A DNA stretch of 64,000 bases from Sulfurospirillum deleyianum DSM 6946 (GTDB lineage: Bacteria > Campylobacterota > Campylobacteria > Campylobacterales > Sulfurospirillaceae). Location: NCBI RefSeq assembly GCF_000024885.1, contig NC_013512.1, positions 1,612,001-1,676,000 of the forward strand. The letters are read 5' to 3'. The notes under the pieces are model-generated. The model made no database searches. It worked only from the letters and a program-made list of their open reading frames with translations, and was not told where the DNA came from. The stretch's first letter is position 1. Every line of letters starts with the position of its first letter. The position numbers and the translations under genes are program-made. This document shows positions 45,742 to 54,896 of the stretch, in pieces.

Positions 45742-46605
45742 CTATTTAAAGCGTACAGGCACACAAAAATCCAAATCAAACCGTTCATCGGCATTGATAA
45801 AATGATTTTCTCGGTAAATCGCAAAGGAAGGAAGGGCTATTTTTTCATACGCACTTTGGGGAAACCACTCATGATAAATCACATCCATATACTTTTTTAA
45901 ATCGCCATAAACCCCTTTTAGAGAAAAAACAGCACAAAACGTCTGAGGAATGCGCATCACCCCAATGTCGCCACTGCGGTAAAACTCTCTTCCTTTAGGA
46001 AGCTCCAAACACGCAACATAGTGACATTGCGATGACTCTACAAACCGAGGATTGCTATGATGCAAGGCTATCATTCTCTGATCTGAAAAGTCTACTCCAT
46101 GCCCAAGCGCCCACGCTTGTAATTTGAGCCACGCCTGTTGAATTGTACGATCATAGCCTTTGTGACGAACGTACGCCACATCAAAAGAAGGCATGGTTTG
46201 AATCTTTACATGTAACGATTTTTCAGAAAAGGTAAAATCTCGTTTTTCGTTGGCTTTATCCACTTCCCGCCACTTGGTAGGTGTCACACCAAAATTCTCT
46301 TTAAAGGCCTGGGTAAACGAGGCATTGGAGGAAAAACCAACCGCTTGCATGCAGTGCGTAATGGTAGCGCTAGGATTAAACAGCAGTAAATTAGCCGCAT
46401 GTTCTAATTTGACACGCTTAACATACGCATGCACACTCTCCCCCACACGTTCTTTAAAGACACGGTTAAAATGAAAAACGGACATGGCAACCAAAGAGGC
46501 TAATTCTTCCACACTACCATTGTGTTCTAGGTCACTATGAATGCGAAAAAGCACCTCATTAATGCGCTCTAAATGGTCGTTTTTTGTGCTTTGCTTATGT
46601 TTCAT
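45742..46605 (-). CDS. AraC-family regulator with C-terminal GyrI-like effector domain
   Basis: A 287-residue regulator. The N-terminal AraC double helix-turn-helix covers about 5-105 (VEELASLVAMSVFHFNRVFK, CMQAVGFSSNASFTQAFKEN, FGVTPTKWRE). The C-terminal part (VKIQTMPSFDVAYVRHKGYD) is a GyrI/SHS2 small-molecule-binding domain, as in Rob and BmrR-type multidrug regulators. The start at 46605 lies six bases after a TATAAT, so the mRNA may be leaderless. It is divergent from an aminotransferase gene. The effector is unknown. Confidence 0.92.
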   Translation of the reverse strand: MKHKQSTKNDHLERINEVLFRIHSDLEHNGSVEELASLVAMSVFHFNRVFKERVGESVHAYVKRVKLEHAANLLLFNPSATITHCMQAVGFSSNASFTQAFKENFGVTPTKWREVDKANEKRDFTFSEKSLHVKIQTMPSFDVAYVRHKGYDRTIQQAWLKLQAWALGHGVDFSDQRMIALHHSNPRFVESSQCHYVACLELPKGREFYRSGDIGVMRIPQTFCAVFSLKGVYGDLKKYMDVIYHEWFPQSAYEKIALPSFAIYRENHFINADERFDLDFCVPVRFK

Positions 46606-46611
46606 ACAAAA

Positions 46612-46617
46612 ATTATA
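46612..46617 (-). promoter_or_regulatory. -10 box directly before the AraC-gene ATG
   Basis: TGCTATAAT followed by six bases and then the ATG at 46605. Transcription should begin at or next to the start codon, which implies a leaderless message. Confidence 0.5.
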
Positions 46618-46674
46618 GCACAAATGGACAAAACAAATCCCTCATTTTCTGTGGTATGTAAAATAGCTCGTGGC

Positions 46675-46680
46675 TATAAT
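46675..46680 (+). promoter_or_regulatory. Probable -10 box for the aminotransferase gene
   Basis: TATAAT preceded by GTGGC, 31 bases before the ATG at 46711. The AraC-gene -10 is about 60 bases away on the other strand, so the two promoters are back to back. Confidence 0.55.
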
Positions 46681-46710
46681 AACCCCACATTTTTATAAAG
46701 GTTTAAAATT

Positions 46711-47883
46711 ATGCAAACAAAATTTGCACGCCGTATTACCACTGCGTCACGTTCGTTTACAAGAACCATTTTGGATTTAACCGCTCAAAATAAAATCATC
46801 TCCTTTGCAGGCGGACTTCCTGATGCTGCCCTTTTTCCCAAAGAGCGCATCGCCTTTCATGCAAAAGCACTTTTAGAGAGCGATGATGCGCGTCTTTTTC
46901 AATACAGCAACGCCTCAGGTGTCGATGCACTCAAAAATGAAATTGCCAAACAGTATGCCTCTGCTAACCCAAAAGAGATTATGCTTACCAACGGTTCCCA
47001 ACAAGGACTGGATTTGGTGTGCAAAACCTTTTTAGATGAAAAAGATTGCATTGTGGTTGAAGACCCTAGTTACCTCGCTGCTCTCGGACTGTTTCATATG
47101 TACAACGCCACCATTAAAGCCGTACCTTTACACGCCAATGGGGTTGATATAACAGCACTTGAGAAACTTTTTCATGAAGCAAAACCAAAATTTTTCTACA
47201 CGATTCCCATCTTTCAAAATCCCACAGGCTATTCGTATAGCTTAGAAAATCGCCACGAAGTGGTTCGTTTAGCCAAACAATACCATGTGATTTTATTGGA
47301 AGATAGCCCCTATGAAGCGCTTCGTTACGATGGAAAACCCTCCATCTCCTTTGCCGATTTGCTTCCAGAACTTACCATTGCACTGGGCACATTTTCAAAA
47401 ACCCTTGCTCCTGATTTTCGTATTGGCTGGATGAAAGCGCCTTCTGAAGTGATTAGTGCCTTAACCCTTTCCAAAGAGAGTACAGACTTACAAAACTCAA
47501 AATTTTTTCAACACGTTTGTGCACGGATGATGCAAAATGGCGAGATTGCAGAGCATGTTAAAACACTTATCGCACACTATCGTCCCAAACGTAATGCTAT
47601 GGTGAATGCGCTTAAACACTCTTTTAAAGAGAGCATTGAATTTGTTATACCAGAGGGAGGTATGTTTATTTGGGTTGATTTTAAAGCGTGTGATGATAGC
47701 ATGAAGCTCTTTGATAAAGCCATTGAAAAAGGGGTCGCTTTTGTGCCTGGAAGCGTCTTTTTTGCTGATAAACGCATCAGTAGCTATGGAAGACTAAACT
47801 ACACTAATTCAAGCCTTGAACAGATTGAAGAGGGAGTTAAAGCCCTGCATACTGCCTATGTTGAACTACAAAGTGCGCTCTAA
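46711..47883 (+). CDS. PLP-dependent aminotransferase (class I, MocR/LysN-like)
   Basis: A 390-residue fold-type I aminotransferase. ISFAGGLPDAALFPKER is the usual start of the 2-aminoadipate/valine-pyruvate-like group. Further family wording is YTIPIFQNPTGYSYSLENR and LLEDSPYEALRYDG. The PLP lysine lies in LGTFSKTLAPDFRIGW. The physiological substrate (aromatic, branched-chain or aminoadipate) cannot be decided. It may be controlled by the divergent AraC regulator. Confidence 0.92.
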   Translation: MQTKFARRITTASRSFTRTILDLTAQNKIISFAGGLPDAALFPKERIAFHAKALLESDDARLFQYSNASGVDALKNEIAKQYASANPKEIMLTNGSQQGLDLVCKTFLDEKDCIVVEDPSYLAALGLFHMYNATIKAVPLHANGVDITALEKLFHEAKPKFFYTIPIFQNPTGYSYSLENRHEVVRLAKQYHVILLEDSPYEALRYDGKPSISFADLLPELTIALGTFSKTLAPDFRIGWMKAPSEVISALTLSKESTDLQNSKFFQHVCARMMQNGEIAEHVKTLIAHYRPKRNAMVNALKHSFKESIEFVIPEGGMFIWVDFKACDDSMKLFDKAIEKGVAFVPGSVFFADKRISSYGRLNYTNSSLEQIEEGVKALHTAYVELQSAL

Positions 47884-48371
47884 GAAGCGCGCTTTTCTTG
47901 AGATTTCTTTCGCTCTTTTCGTACAGAATAAATCCATAATCTATCTACCACATAATAGACCAAAGGAGCTAAGCTCACCGCATAAAAGAGTGTTCCTACA
48001 TACAAAGGCAGCATAATGCGTGTGAAATGTTTTTCAAACCATTCAAGACTCAGGGTCACAGACGCATGCTCCATCCCTAAAATATAACTCCCTGTCATAT
48101 ACTCAATATAGTACATAAAAGGTATGGTTAAAGGATTACTTAGCCAAACCATAGAGAGCGCAATAGGTACATTAAATTTCATAAAAAAAATCATTCCAAG
48201 CACTAAAAACATCTGAAAAGGCATAGGAATTACACCAATAAAAACACCAATAAAAAGTGCTCGTGTCACCATTTTTCGATTGATAAAGAGGTACTCTTTG
48301 GAGATAGAGTATTTCTCAAGAAAACTATCAAACTTAGAAGAAGTAAGGGTTCTTTTAAACACCTTTCGCAT
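47880..48371 (-). CDS. DUF2062 membrane protein
   Basis: A 163-residue inner-membrane protein. MVTRALFIGVFIGVIPMPFQ followed by a hydrophobic MFLVLGMIFFMKFNVPIA and a conserved WLSNPLTIPFMYYIEYMTGS are typical of the DUF2062 family. Three or four membrane helices are expected and the tail is strongly basic (RKERKKSQEKRAS). Start 48371 (MRKVFKRTL) is chosen over a longer frame overlapping the DUF89 gene. The function is unknown. Confidence 0.85.
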   Translation of the reverse strand: MRKVFKRTLTSSKFDSFLEKYSISKEYLFINRKMVTRALFIGVFIGVIPMPFQMFLVLGMIFFMKFNVPIALSMVWLSNPLTIPFMYYIEYMTGSYILGMEHASVTLSLEWFEKHFTRIMLPLYVGTLFYAVSLAPLVYYVVDRLWIYSVRKERKKSQEKRAS

Positions 48372-48384
48372 TACGCAAAACCTT

Positions 48385-49248
48385 TTAGGAGCATGATGCC
48401 TTACAAACGATGCTTCCCAAATCTGCACCCACAGCATCTGCAACCACAGAACATTTCACTTTAAAGAGGAAGAAAAGTGGTAAGCCTTTTGTTTCGCCCA
48501 AACACTCGTAATTTCCCATCCCCTTAGCGATAATACACTCTGCCCTATAAAAAACCTCACGTGCCTCTTCGCACATCATATCCAAAGCCAAACCAGGGGT
48601 AGGAACACCACTATCTACAATGTGAGCCACTTCATCCATTTTTGAGGCTAAGGCATCTTTACATGTAAGATCATTAATAATCGGACGACCCCGCACAAAA
48701 TAGTATACCTCTATGGTAGGATAAAGTTTTTTAATCGTCTCAATATAGAGTTTATCGAAAATTTCTTCCCCTGCATTATCGGCTAAATAAACCAAAGTTT
48801 GGGTTTGAGAGAGTTTGGATTCTAAGGCTTTGACATCATCAATCGCAAAAGAAGTATGGTAAATTTTTTCCAACTCCTCTTCCAAATCATACTGCATAAC
48901 GGCGGCTAAATCAATCACATTTCCTGCGACTGCTGTTTTGGTTGCAACACAAAAAATATCTTCTGCTGTGTTAAGGTGCTCTTGACATAAAGGGATAAAC
49001 GCTTTAGCTTTTTGTGAGGACTCTTTTTTAAACGTTCCATACAAATCTTCTACCCCTAAAATTTCTGCCATCGCTTCATACAATGGGGCAGCATTGTGAG
49101 GGGGTGTTTGATTCATATCATACTGCTCAATCATCGCTAAGGCAACACTATCAATTCTACGTGCCTCATCAACACTGACATGTAAAAGTTCACAAGCTCG
49201 TTTACTTTGGTCATAAATACAGGTTAAACACCGTTTAGTTGTTTTCAT
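48385..49248 (-). CDS. DUF89 / ARMT1-type protein (damage-control phosphatase family)
   Basis: A 287-residue protein. The motifs LVYLADNAGEEIFDKLYIET, YYFVRGRPIINDLTCKDA, VPTPGLALDMM and IIAKGMGNYECLGE match DUF89 metal-dependent phosphatases, whose studied members clear damaged phospho-metabolites. An N-terminal CLTCIYDQSK and the C-terminal CKASCS add cysteine pairs. The substrate is unknown. It lies 14 bases upstream of the DUF2062 start, so the two may form a unit. Confidence 0.88.
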   Translation of the reverse strand: MKTTKRCLTCIYDQSKRACELLHVSVDEARRIDSVALAMIEQYDMNQTPPHNAAPLYEAMAEILGVEDLYGTFKKESSQKAKAFIPLCQEHLNTAEDIFCVATKTAVAGNVIDLAAVMQYDLEEELEKIYHTSFAIDDVKALESKLSQTQTLVYLADNAGEEIFDKLYIETIKKLYPTIEVYYFVRGRPIINDLTCKDALASKMDEVAHIVDSGVPTPGLALDMMCEEAREVFYRAECIIAKGMGNYECLGETKGLPLFFLFKVKCSVVADAVGADLGSIVCKASCS

Positions 49249-49293
49249 AAAAGTTTCTTTAAAGAAGTTGAGGAAGGAAAAAACAAGGAGGAA

Positions 49294-49322
49294 GGAAGTA
49301 ACACTCTTTTCATGTTACTCCC
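49294..49322 (-). terminator. Terminator of the ffh/rpsP-rplS translation operon
   Basis: Downstream of the rplS stop, GGAGTAACA pairs with TGTTACTTCC around a nine-base loop. In the direction of transcription a T-rich run (TCCTCCTTGTTTTTTCC) follows. Confidence 0.6.
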
Positions 49323-49332
49323 CAAAAAAAGA

Positions 49333-49689
49333 TTATTTTCTAAGTTCTTTAATTTTTGCGGCTTTACCACGTCTGTCTCTAAGATAGAAGAGTTTTGAAC
49401 GTCTTACGACACCACGTCTTACTACAACAATTTCATCAATACTGTCTGAGTAAATTGGGAAAATTCTCTCAACGCCAACACTGTTTGCGCCGATTTTTCT
49501 GACCATAAACGTCTCACCAGTACCAGAACCACGTCTAGCAATACATACGCCCTCAAAATTTTGAATACGTTGTTTATCGCCTTCAACAATTTTTACAGCA
49601 ACTCTTACTGTGTCACCTGCTCTAAAATCAGGAACATTCTTCGCAGAAATCTGTCCTGCTTCAAAAGCTTCGATATATTTATTTCTCAT
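49333..49689 (-). CDS. rplS: 50S ribosomal protein L19
   Basis: A 118-residue ribosomal protein. [40 protein letters not shown] and [15 protein letters not shown] are diagnostic. It is the last gene of the rpsP-khpA-rimM-trmD-rplS order that is widely conserved in bacteria. Confidence 0.98.
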   Translation of the reverse strand: MRNKYIEAFEAGQISAKNVPDFRAGDTVRVAVKIVEGDKQRIQNFEGVCIARRGSGTGETFMVRKIGANSVGVERIFPIYSDSIDEIVVVRRGVVRRSKLFYLRDRRGKAAKIKELRK

Positions 49690-49710
49690 CTATTATCCTT
49701 TTTTATCATT

Positions 49711-50403
49711 CTAATGCTTCACGCTAAAGCGAGAAAACAGATCTGGTCTGAAATATTTTGTCTTAGATTCAGACATTTTATTTTTTAAGCTCGTGATTTT
49801 AGCGTGATTTCCCTTTAAAAACTCTGAGGGAACAGGTTTTCCTTCATAAAGAGACGGTTTTGAAAAACACGGTGCCTCTAATAAAGGAGTTTCAAAACTC
49901 TCCACACTCAAAGAATCCTCATTTCCTAAAACCCCTTTGATGTTACGACTAATCGCATCACTCATGACAAGGCTAGGAAGTTCGCCTCCTGTTAAGACAT
50001 AATCCCCAATGCAAAAAAGCTCATCGGCAAACGTCTCAATCACACGTTCATCAATACCCTCATAACGTCCACTTACAAAAACGATATGCTCTTTCATCGC
50101 TAATCGCTTTGCATCGTTTTGTGTAAACAGCTTACCCGAAGGTGTTGGAAAAACAATGTACGCTTGAGGCGATTGTTTTTTAATACACCTTAAAAGATCA
50201 AACAAAGGCTGAGGGAATAAAACCAATCCCGCTCCACCACTGGCTTGATAATCATCTACCTTACCATGTTTATTTTTTGTGTAATCCCTTGGATTAAAAA
50301 ATGTTACATGTAAAAGCTCTTTGGCAATGGCACGCTTTAAAATCGAGTCTTCAAAATAAGAGGCGATAAGCCCCTCAAACAGTGTGACATACGAAAACTG
50401 CAT
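49711..50403 (-). CDS. trmD: tRNA (guanine-37-N1)-methyltransferase
   Basis: SPOUT-class methyltransferase that modifies G37 next to the anticodon, using SAM. The protein is 230 residues. [39 protein letters not shown] and [20 protein letters not shown] form the trefoil-knot SAM site. It overlaps rimM by one base. The palindrome copy at 50304 reads LLHVTFF. Confidence 0.98.
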   Translation of the reverse strand: MQFSYVTLFEGLIASYFEDSILKRAIAKELLHVTFFNPRDYTKNKHGKVDDYQASGGAGLVLFPQPLFDLLRCIKKQSPQAYIVFPTPSGKLFTQNDAKRLAMKEHIVFVSGRYEGIDERVIETFADELFCIGDYVLTGGELPSLVMSDAISRNIKGVLGNEDSLSVESFETPLLEAPCFSKPSLYEGKPVPSEFLKGNHAKITSLKNKMSESKTKYFRPDLFSRFSVKH

Positions 50404-50942
50404 TAAGAGTTCTCCAAAATGCCCAAACCATCCTTAACATAAACCTCTTTTGAAAGGGTTTCAAAGGAGAGAATATACCGTTCAATATAGGGCAGATAAA
50501 ATAATTTTACCAATCCTTTTTGAACCAAATCTGCATCGGTACGAATCACCAGATAATCTATCCCCGCAATCCGTTCAATTTCATCCACAATACCCAAACA
50601 AAGGTTGCCCTCATCAATGACTTTTGCCCCTATCATCTCAAACCAAAAAAATTCACCCTCTTTAAGAGCGCACTCTTGAAGGGAATCTTCTTTGGAAGTA
50701 AAAAGAGTCGTATTGACAAGTTTTGCTGCTTTTTCTCTCTCCTGAAATCCTACAAAGGAGATAAGTCCTCGTTCAGGATTGTAAGAAAAAATTTCGAGCA
50801 CTTCACCTTTGTCTGTCGTAAACGTTTTTCCCTTTTTAAATTGTTCAGGAAAATCACACTGAAGATGCAGTTTTAACTCACCTTTTAAACCCACAAGTCG
50901 CCCAACTTTAGCGACTTCAATGAGTGTTGATTGCTTATTCAT
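50403..50942 (-). CDS. rimM: Ribosome maturation factor RimM
   Basis: A 179-residue 30S assembly factor that binds S19. The N-terminal RimM domain has [16 protein letters not shown]. The C-terminal PRC barrel has [15 protein letters not shown] and [12 protein letters not shown]. Its place between khpA and trmD confirms it. Confidence 0.95.
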   Translation of the reverse strand: MNKQSTLIEVAKVGRLVGLKGELKLHLQCDFPEQFKKGKTFTTDKGEVLEIFSYNPERGLISFVGFQEREKAAKLVNTTLFTSKEDSLQECALKEGEFFWFEMIGAKVIDEGNLCLGIVDEIERIAGIDYLVIRTDADLVQKGLVKLFYLPYIERYILSFETLSKEVYVKDGLGILENS

Positions 50943-51180
50943 CGTTGGCTTTAACAGTCACACGATACGATATCCCATCTTTGGCTTTACATCCAGAAAT
51001 AAGTGTTTTTAGCGAATTGATCATTTTCCCATCTTTGCCAATCAATTTACCTGTGTCAATTTTATCGGCATAAATGACAACTTCACAAAATGTTCCATCA
51101 ATATCACTTCGCTCAACCCTAACACCTGCTGGATTATCCACCAAAAGTTTGGCAAATTCTTCGAGAAATTTCTCAATCAT
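50935..51180 (-). CDS. khpA: KH-domain RNA-binding protein (KhpA type)
   Basis: An 81-residue protein that is essentially one KH domain. Its nucleic-acid loop is KLIGKDGKMINSLKTLI (GxxG as GKDG). It follows rpsP by two bases and overlaps rimM by eight. KhpA proteins act with KhpB on mRNA in Gram-positives; the role in this phylum is less clear. Confidence 0.93.
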   Translation of the reverse strand: MIEKFLEEFAKLLVDNPAGVRVERSDIDGTFCEVVIYADKIDTGKLIGKDGKMINSLKTLISGCKAKDGISYRVTVKANDE

Positions 51181-51182
51181 GA

Positions 51183-51413
51183 CTATTTACCAGTGATTTT
51201 TGCAACCCTGTCACTCAGCTTTGCGCCAACACTTTTCCAGTAAGCAAGTCTCTCTTCATCTACTTTGATTGTTTGAGGGTTGCTAAGTGGGTTATAATAA
51301 CCAATCGTCTCAATTGAACCACCATCACGCTTTTTTCTACTGTCTGTTACGACAATTCTGTAAAACGGTGCTTTATTTCTTCCCATTCGTGTTAATCTAA
51401 CAACTGTTGCCAT
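51183..51413 (-). CDS. rpsP: 30S ribosomal protein S16
   Basis: A 76-residue ribosomal protein. [20 protein letters not shown] and [18 protein letters not shown] are the family signature. It follows ffh by 80 bases, and that gap contains a palindrome copy. Confidence 0.98.
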   Translation of the reverse strand: MATVVRLTRMGRNKAPFYRIVVTDSRKKRDGGSIETIGYYNPLSNPQTIKVDEERLAYWKSVGAKLSDRVAKITGK

Positions 51414-51453
51414 TTTTATGGTCTCCTTAAAATTTTGTTTGTACGGCTTAGAT

Positions 51454-51463
51454 TTACATGTAA
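51454..51463. repeat. Intergenic TTACATGTAA copy, ffh-rpsP, followed by a partial copy
   Basis: TTTACATGTAAAG is followed at once by ATTACATGC, giving one full and one degenerate unit in tandem within the 80-base ffh-rpsP spacer. It lies about 40 bases upstream of rpsP. Confidence 0.8.
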
Positions 51464-51493
51464 AGATTACATGCAGATATAAACCGTCACACC

Positions 51494-52834
51494 TTAACGA
51501 AGGTGTGCGTGTTTATTTTGGGCTAACATATTTTGCAAATCCTGCATTCCCTTTTTACCTGAGAATTTCTTCGCCATTTTTGCAGCATTTCCAAATTGTT
51601 TTAAAAAACGATTTACTTCGACTTGTGATAAGCCTGAGCCCTCAGCAATTCTTCGTTTACGGCTGTTATTGAGAAGTTCTGGATCTTCTCTCTCTCTTTT
51701 CGTCATAGAGCCTATCATCGCTTTGATTCGCTTCATCTCCACAGAGTTTTCCATATCCACATCTTGAAGTTTCCCTGCCACAGAAGAGAGCCCTGGAATC
51801 ATCCCAATCAAAGACTTCATACTTCCAAGCTTTTTCATCTGTTCCATCTGATCTAAAAAGTCATTGAAATTGAACTGACCTTTTTTGATTTTTTGGCTCA
51901 TCGCTTTCGCTTGTTTTTCATCAATAATCGCACTTGTTTTTTCCGCCAAAGTTTCAAGGTCACCCTCGCCCATTAAACGGCTAACAATACGTTCAGGAAT
52001 AAAATGCTCTAAATCCGCTACCTTTTCACCCACACCAATAAAACGAAGTGGTACATTGGTTTGCTCAGCAATTCCTAGGGCAACACCACCTTTGCCATCG
52101 CCATCAAATTTACTTAAAATAACACCACTCAGTGTAATTTTTTCATGGAATGTTACAGCACTGCGTACGGCATCTTGTCCTGTCATCGAATCTGCTACAT
52201 AAAAAATCTCATCAGGCAAGACCTCTTTTTTGATGGCCTCAAGCTGTTCCATCAACTCCGTATCAATCGCTAAACGACCTGCTGTATCAACAAGAACGAC
52301 ATCATAAAGTCCCGCACGGGCTTTTTGCATCGCATTTTTTGCAATGGCGATGGGATTGGCACTCTCATCTTCAAAATAGAGGTCAATCTCATTGGCACCA
52401 CACAACTGTTTGAGCTGTTCAACCGCTGCTAAACGCTGTAAATCACAAGCAACGACCAGTACTTTCTTCTGTTTTAATTTTAAATAATTGGCTAATTTAA
52501 CCGTTGTCGTTGTTTTACCACTTCCTTGAAGACCTACCATCAAAACGGTGGTTGGAGGCTTGGAAGCAAAAACAAAGCCTTGACGTCCTGAAACGGTCAA
52601 AATCTGTGTCAAATTGGTTTTCAACGCACGTAAAAAGTTCGCTTGACCAATCCCTTTTGCTTTGGTTTCAATTTCAACTTCACGCAATAAATCACGAACA
52701 ATTTTATGGTGAACATCTGCTTTCAATAATGCTTTTTTGAGATTTTCTAAAGCACTCTTTAATGATTTTTCATCATCACTGAAACGAATTTTATTAATGG
52801 CACTTCGAAATGAGTCAGTTAAAACCTCAAACAC
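51494..52834 (-). CDS. ffh: Signal recognition particle protein Ffh
   Basis: SRP54 GTPase that targets nascent membrane proteins with 4.5S RNA and FtsY. The protein is 446 residues. The G domain has [20 protein letters not shown] near 103, [17 protein letters not shown], and [14 protein letters not shown]. The M domain (about 300-446) is Met-rich with [20 protein letters not shown]. The start is a GTG at 52834 with AAGGAT upstream. The 4.5S RNA gene is not visible in the window. Confidence 0.97.
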   Translation of the reverse strand: MFEVLTDSFRSAINKIRFSDDEKSLKSALENLKKALLKADVHHKIVRDLLREVEIETKAKGIGQANFLRALKTNLTQILTVSGRQGFVFASKPPTTVLMVGLQGSGKTTTTVKLANYLKLKQKKVLVVACDLQRLAAVEQLKQLCGANEIDLYFEDESANPIAIAKNAMQKARAGLYDVVLVDTAGRLAIDTELMEQLEAIKKEVLPDEIFYVADSMTGQDAVRSAVTFHEKITLSGVILSKFDGDGKGGVALGIAEQTNVPLRFIGVGEKVADLEHFIPERIVSRLMGEGDLETLAEKTSAIIDEKQAKAMSQKIKKGQFNFNDFLDQMEQMKKLGSMKSLIGMIPGLSSVAGKLQDVDMENSVEMKRIKAMIGSMTKREREDPELLNNSRKRRIAEGSGLSQVEVNRFLKQFGNAAKMAKKFSGKKGMQDLQNMLAQNKHAHLR

Positions 52835-53006
52835 GGACTATCCTTCTTTCAAAATCTATTCATGATATTTTTTTAATGGGTGGAAGTTTATCTAAACAAT
52901 ACTTTAAACTAAATAAAACCTTAAAATACACACACTGTTGCACAGAAAAAAACTGCTTTAAAATAGCGATAAAATAGCTATTGCAAGCAATTTTTCTTCA
53001 AAAGGC
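52835..53006. other. 172-base AT-rich spacer upstream of ffh
   Basis: No ORF of note. It should hold the ffh promoter and the 3' end of the pseudouridine-synthase transcript. TAAAATAGC occurs twice, at 52959-52967 and 52970-52978, an 11-base (one helical turn) direct repeat that could be a protein site. No strong terminator is visible. Confidence 0.5.
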
Positions 53007-53735
53007 TTATACACTAAATTTAATGAAATCTTCAGGTTCTTTACTCTGAAAAATATACCCTAAAAGTATAATCTTAGACGCATGGAGCATTAAACGTTTA
53101 TGCGGTCTTCCGCCGTATTCTGTATCACCTAAGATAGAAGCACCAATACTTTTAAGATGCACTCTTATCTGATGTGTTCGTCCTGTTTCAATCGTTACCT
53201 TTATTTTAGAGCGTTTCCCCTCAATCATCAAAGGCTCTATATAACTAATCGCTTCTTTGCCATCAGGACTAATTTTACTATAAGCCGTATTGCCTTTTTT
53301 AATCGTTAAAATAGGCGCATTGACTTCCGTAGCCTCAACCACTTTTCCCTCAACAATAGCAATGTACTCTTTATGTACCTCACGTTTTTTAAAAGCATTC
53401 ACCGCTTTTTGACGAAATTCATCATCTTTGGTGAGCAATAACACGCCGCTAGTTTCTCTATCTAAACGGTGCAATAACGGTAACTTCTTAATTTCAGCCA
53501 CCTCTTCAGAGGTTATAAACGCAGGTTTATCCACCGCCATAATGTACTCATCTTCAAAAAGAACTTTAATCGGTGCTATTTTTTCGATTTTAAATTTTGT
53601 ACTAGGACTTAACTCGCCTCTGGCAACACTCACTTTTTTACCTGCCGCATAGACGACACCTCTATCAATTAACTCTTTAGCCGCACGGTTTGAAATTCCC
53701 TCTTGCAATGCCAATAATTTATACGCTTTTTCCAT
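53007..53735 (-). CDS. RluA-family pseudouridine synthase
   Basis: A 242-residue rRNA/tRNA pseudouridine synthase. An S4-like RNA-binding domain covers 1-60 (ISNRAAKELIDRGVVYAAGK). The catalytic Asp is in LLHRLDRETSGVLLLTKDDE. The substrate-binding IKVTIETGRTHQIRVHLKSI follows. The ATG at 53735 sits seven bases after AGGA; an ATG two codons upstream is the alternative. It overlaps waaA by about 17 bases. The same pair, with flgZ, nif3 and glyQ, is found in H. pylori. Confidence 0.92.
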   Translation of the reverse strand: MEKAYKLLALQEGISNRAAKELIDRGVVYAAGKKVSVARGELSPSTKFKIEKIAPIKVLFEDEYIMAVDKPAFITSEEVAEIKKLPLLHRLDRETSGVLLLTKDDEFRQKAVNAFKKREVHKEYIAIVEGKVVEATEVNAPILTIKKGNTAYSKISPDGKEAISYIEPLMIEGKRSKIKVTIETGRTHQIRVHLKSIGASILGDTEYGGRPHKRLMLHASKIILLGYIFQSKEPEDFIKFSV

Positions 53736-54894
53736 CTTCATTTCCTAATAATTTATCCAAAAGAGGTCTGATATCACCTCGATGAGCAATCGCACTTTTG
53801 GGATAGCTCTCCACATGCTCAAAAACATTTGCTAAATTCTCTGCATTACATGTAAAGGCATTTTTAACCGCTTCAAATAATACTTTTTGATTAAAAATAA
53901 ATTCACCACTGATAAGTCTAACACCAAAATAAGCAGGCTCTAACGGATTATGTCCCCCAATACCATTGATAAAAGAGCCTCCTAAAATAACCACATCTGC
54001 GATGGCGTAAAGATTAATCAGCTCACCCATTTTATCGCATAAAAGGATATCTTTTTCTAAGGTTTCATCCTCAGAAAATTTTGCATAAGACTTCTCTTTA
54101 CGAGAGACATACTCCCGTAACAAGAGATCAACTTTTTCAAATCGCTCAGGATGCCTTGGCACAACAATCAGTTGGTCATGAGGTTGAAGTGTAATACGAG
54201 ATAAAATCAATTCCTCTTCACCTTCGTGCGTACTCGCCAAAATCACCACACGTCTTGCATCCATTTTACGATACACCTTCGTAGGTCGATAGTCTTGAAA
54301 GGTTTTAATATTCCCAGCGACATGAACCTCTTTCGCACCCAAAGAAACCAAACGTTTTGCATCCACATCGCTTTGCGCTAAAACAACATCTACATAGCTA
54401 AATATCCAACGATAAATCCACGAAAATCGCTGATAAGACGCATACGATCTATCTGAAATACGGGCATTCAATAAAACCGTTTTCATCCCCTTAGCCTTTG
54501 CAACGCAAAAGAGCATTGGCCACAGTTCTGCTTCCATCACAATCAACGTTTTTTGATTTTTTACCCAAAAAGGGAGGAAAATCTCAAAAGGTAAATAACG
54601 CACTTGAGCATGTGAATATTTTTGAGCTTCTTCAAAGCCTGTGTGTGTAATCACACTAATACGCACCGCTTCAGGGTTACGCACTTGATGAATAAATGGG
54701 CTTAAAGAACGTACTTCTCCAAAAGAACATGCATGAAACCAAATGCCCTTTTCACCTTGAAAAGGAGGTGTATATTTCAAAAAAAAACGAGCGGGAATAG
54801 AGTGCTGGTATTTAGGTTTTAACCGAAGGTAGAGCAACAAAGGCAACGCTAAAATATAGAGTAGCGTTGCCAAAAAATAGTAAAAAAAGCTCAA
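53719..54894 (-). CDS. waaA: 3-deoxy-D-manno-octulosonic acid (Kdo) transferase
   Basis: GT30 glycosyltransferase that adds Kdo to lipid A at the inner membrane. The N-terminal signal anchor is FLATLLYILALPLLLYLRL. GIWFHACSFGEVRSLSPFI, TLIVMEAELWPMLFCVAKA and VILGGSFINGIGGHNPLEPA are family motifs. I placed the start at TTG 54894, two bases after the flgZ stop and behind an AAAGGCG Shine-Dalgarno. Upstream codons in the same frame lie inside flgZ. Confidence 0.93.
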   Translation of the reverse strand: MSFFYYFLATLLYILALPLLLYLRLKPKYQHSIPARFFLKYTPPFQGEKGIWFHACSFGEVRSLSPFIHQVRNPEAVRISVITHTGFEEAQKYSHAQVRYLPFEIFLPFWVKNQKTLIVMEAELWPMLFCVAKAKGMKTVLLNARISDRSYASYQRFSWIYRWIFSYVDVVLAQSDVDAKRLVSLGAKEVHVAGNIKTFQDYRPTKVYRKMDARRVVILASTHEGEEELILSRITLQPHDQLIVVPRHPERFEKVDLLLREYVSRKEKSYAKFSEDETLEKDILLCDKMGELINLYAIADVVILGGSFINGIGGHNPLEPAYFGVRLISGEFIFNQKVLFEAVKNAFTCNAENLANVFEHVESYPKSAIAHRGDIRPLLDKLLGNEDGKSV

Positions 54895-54896
54895 GC

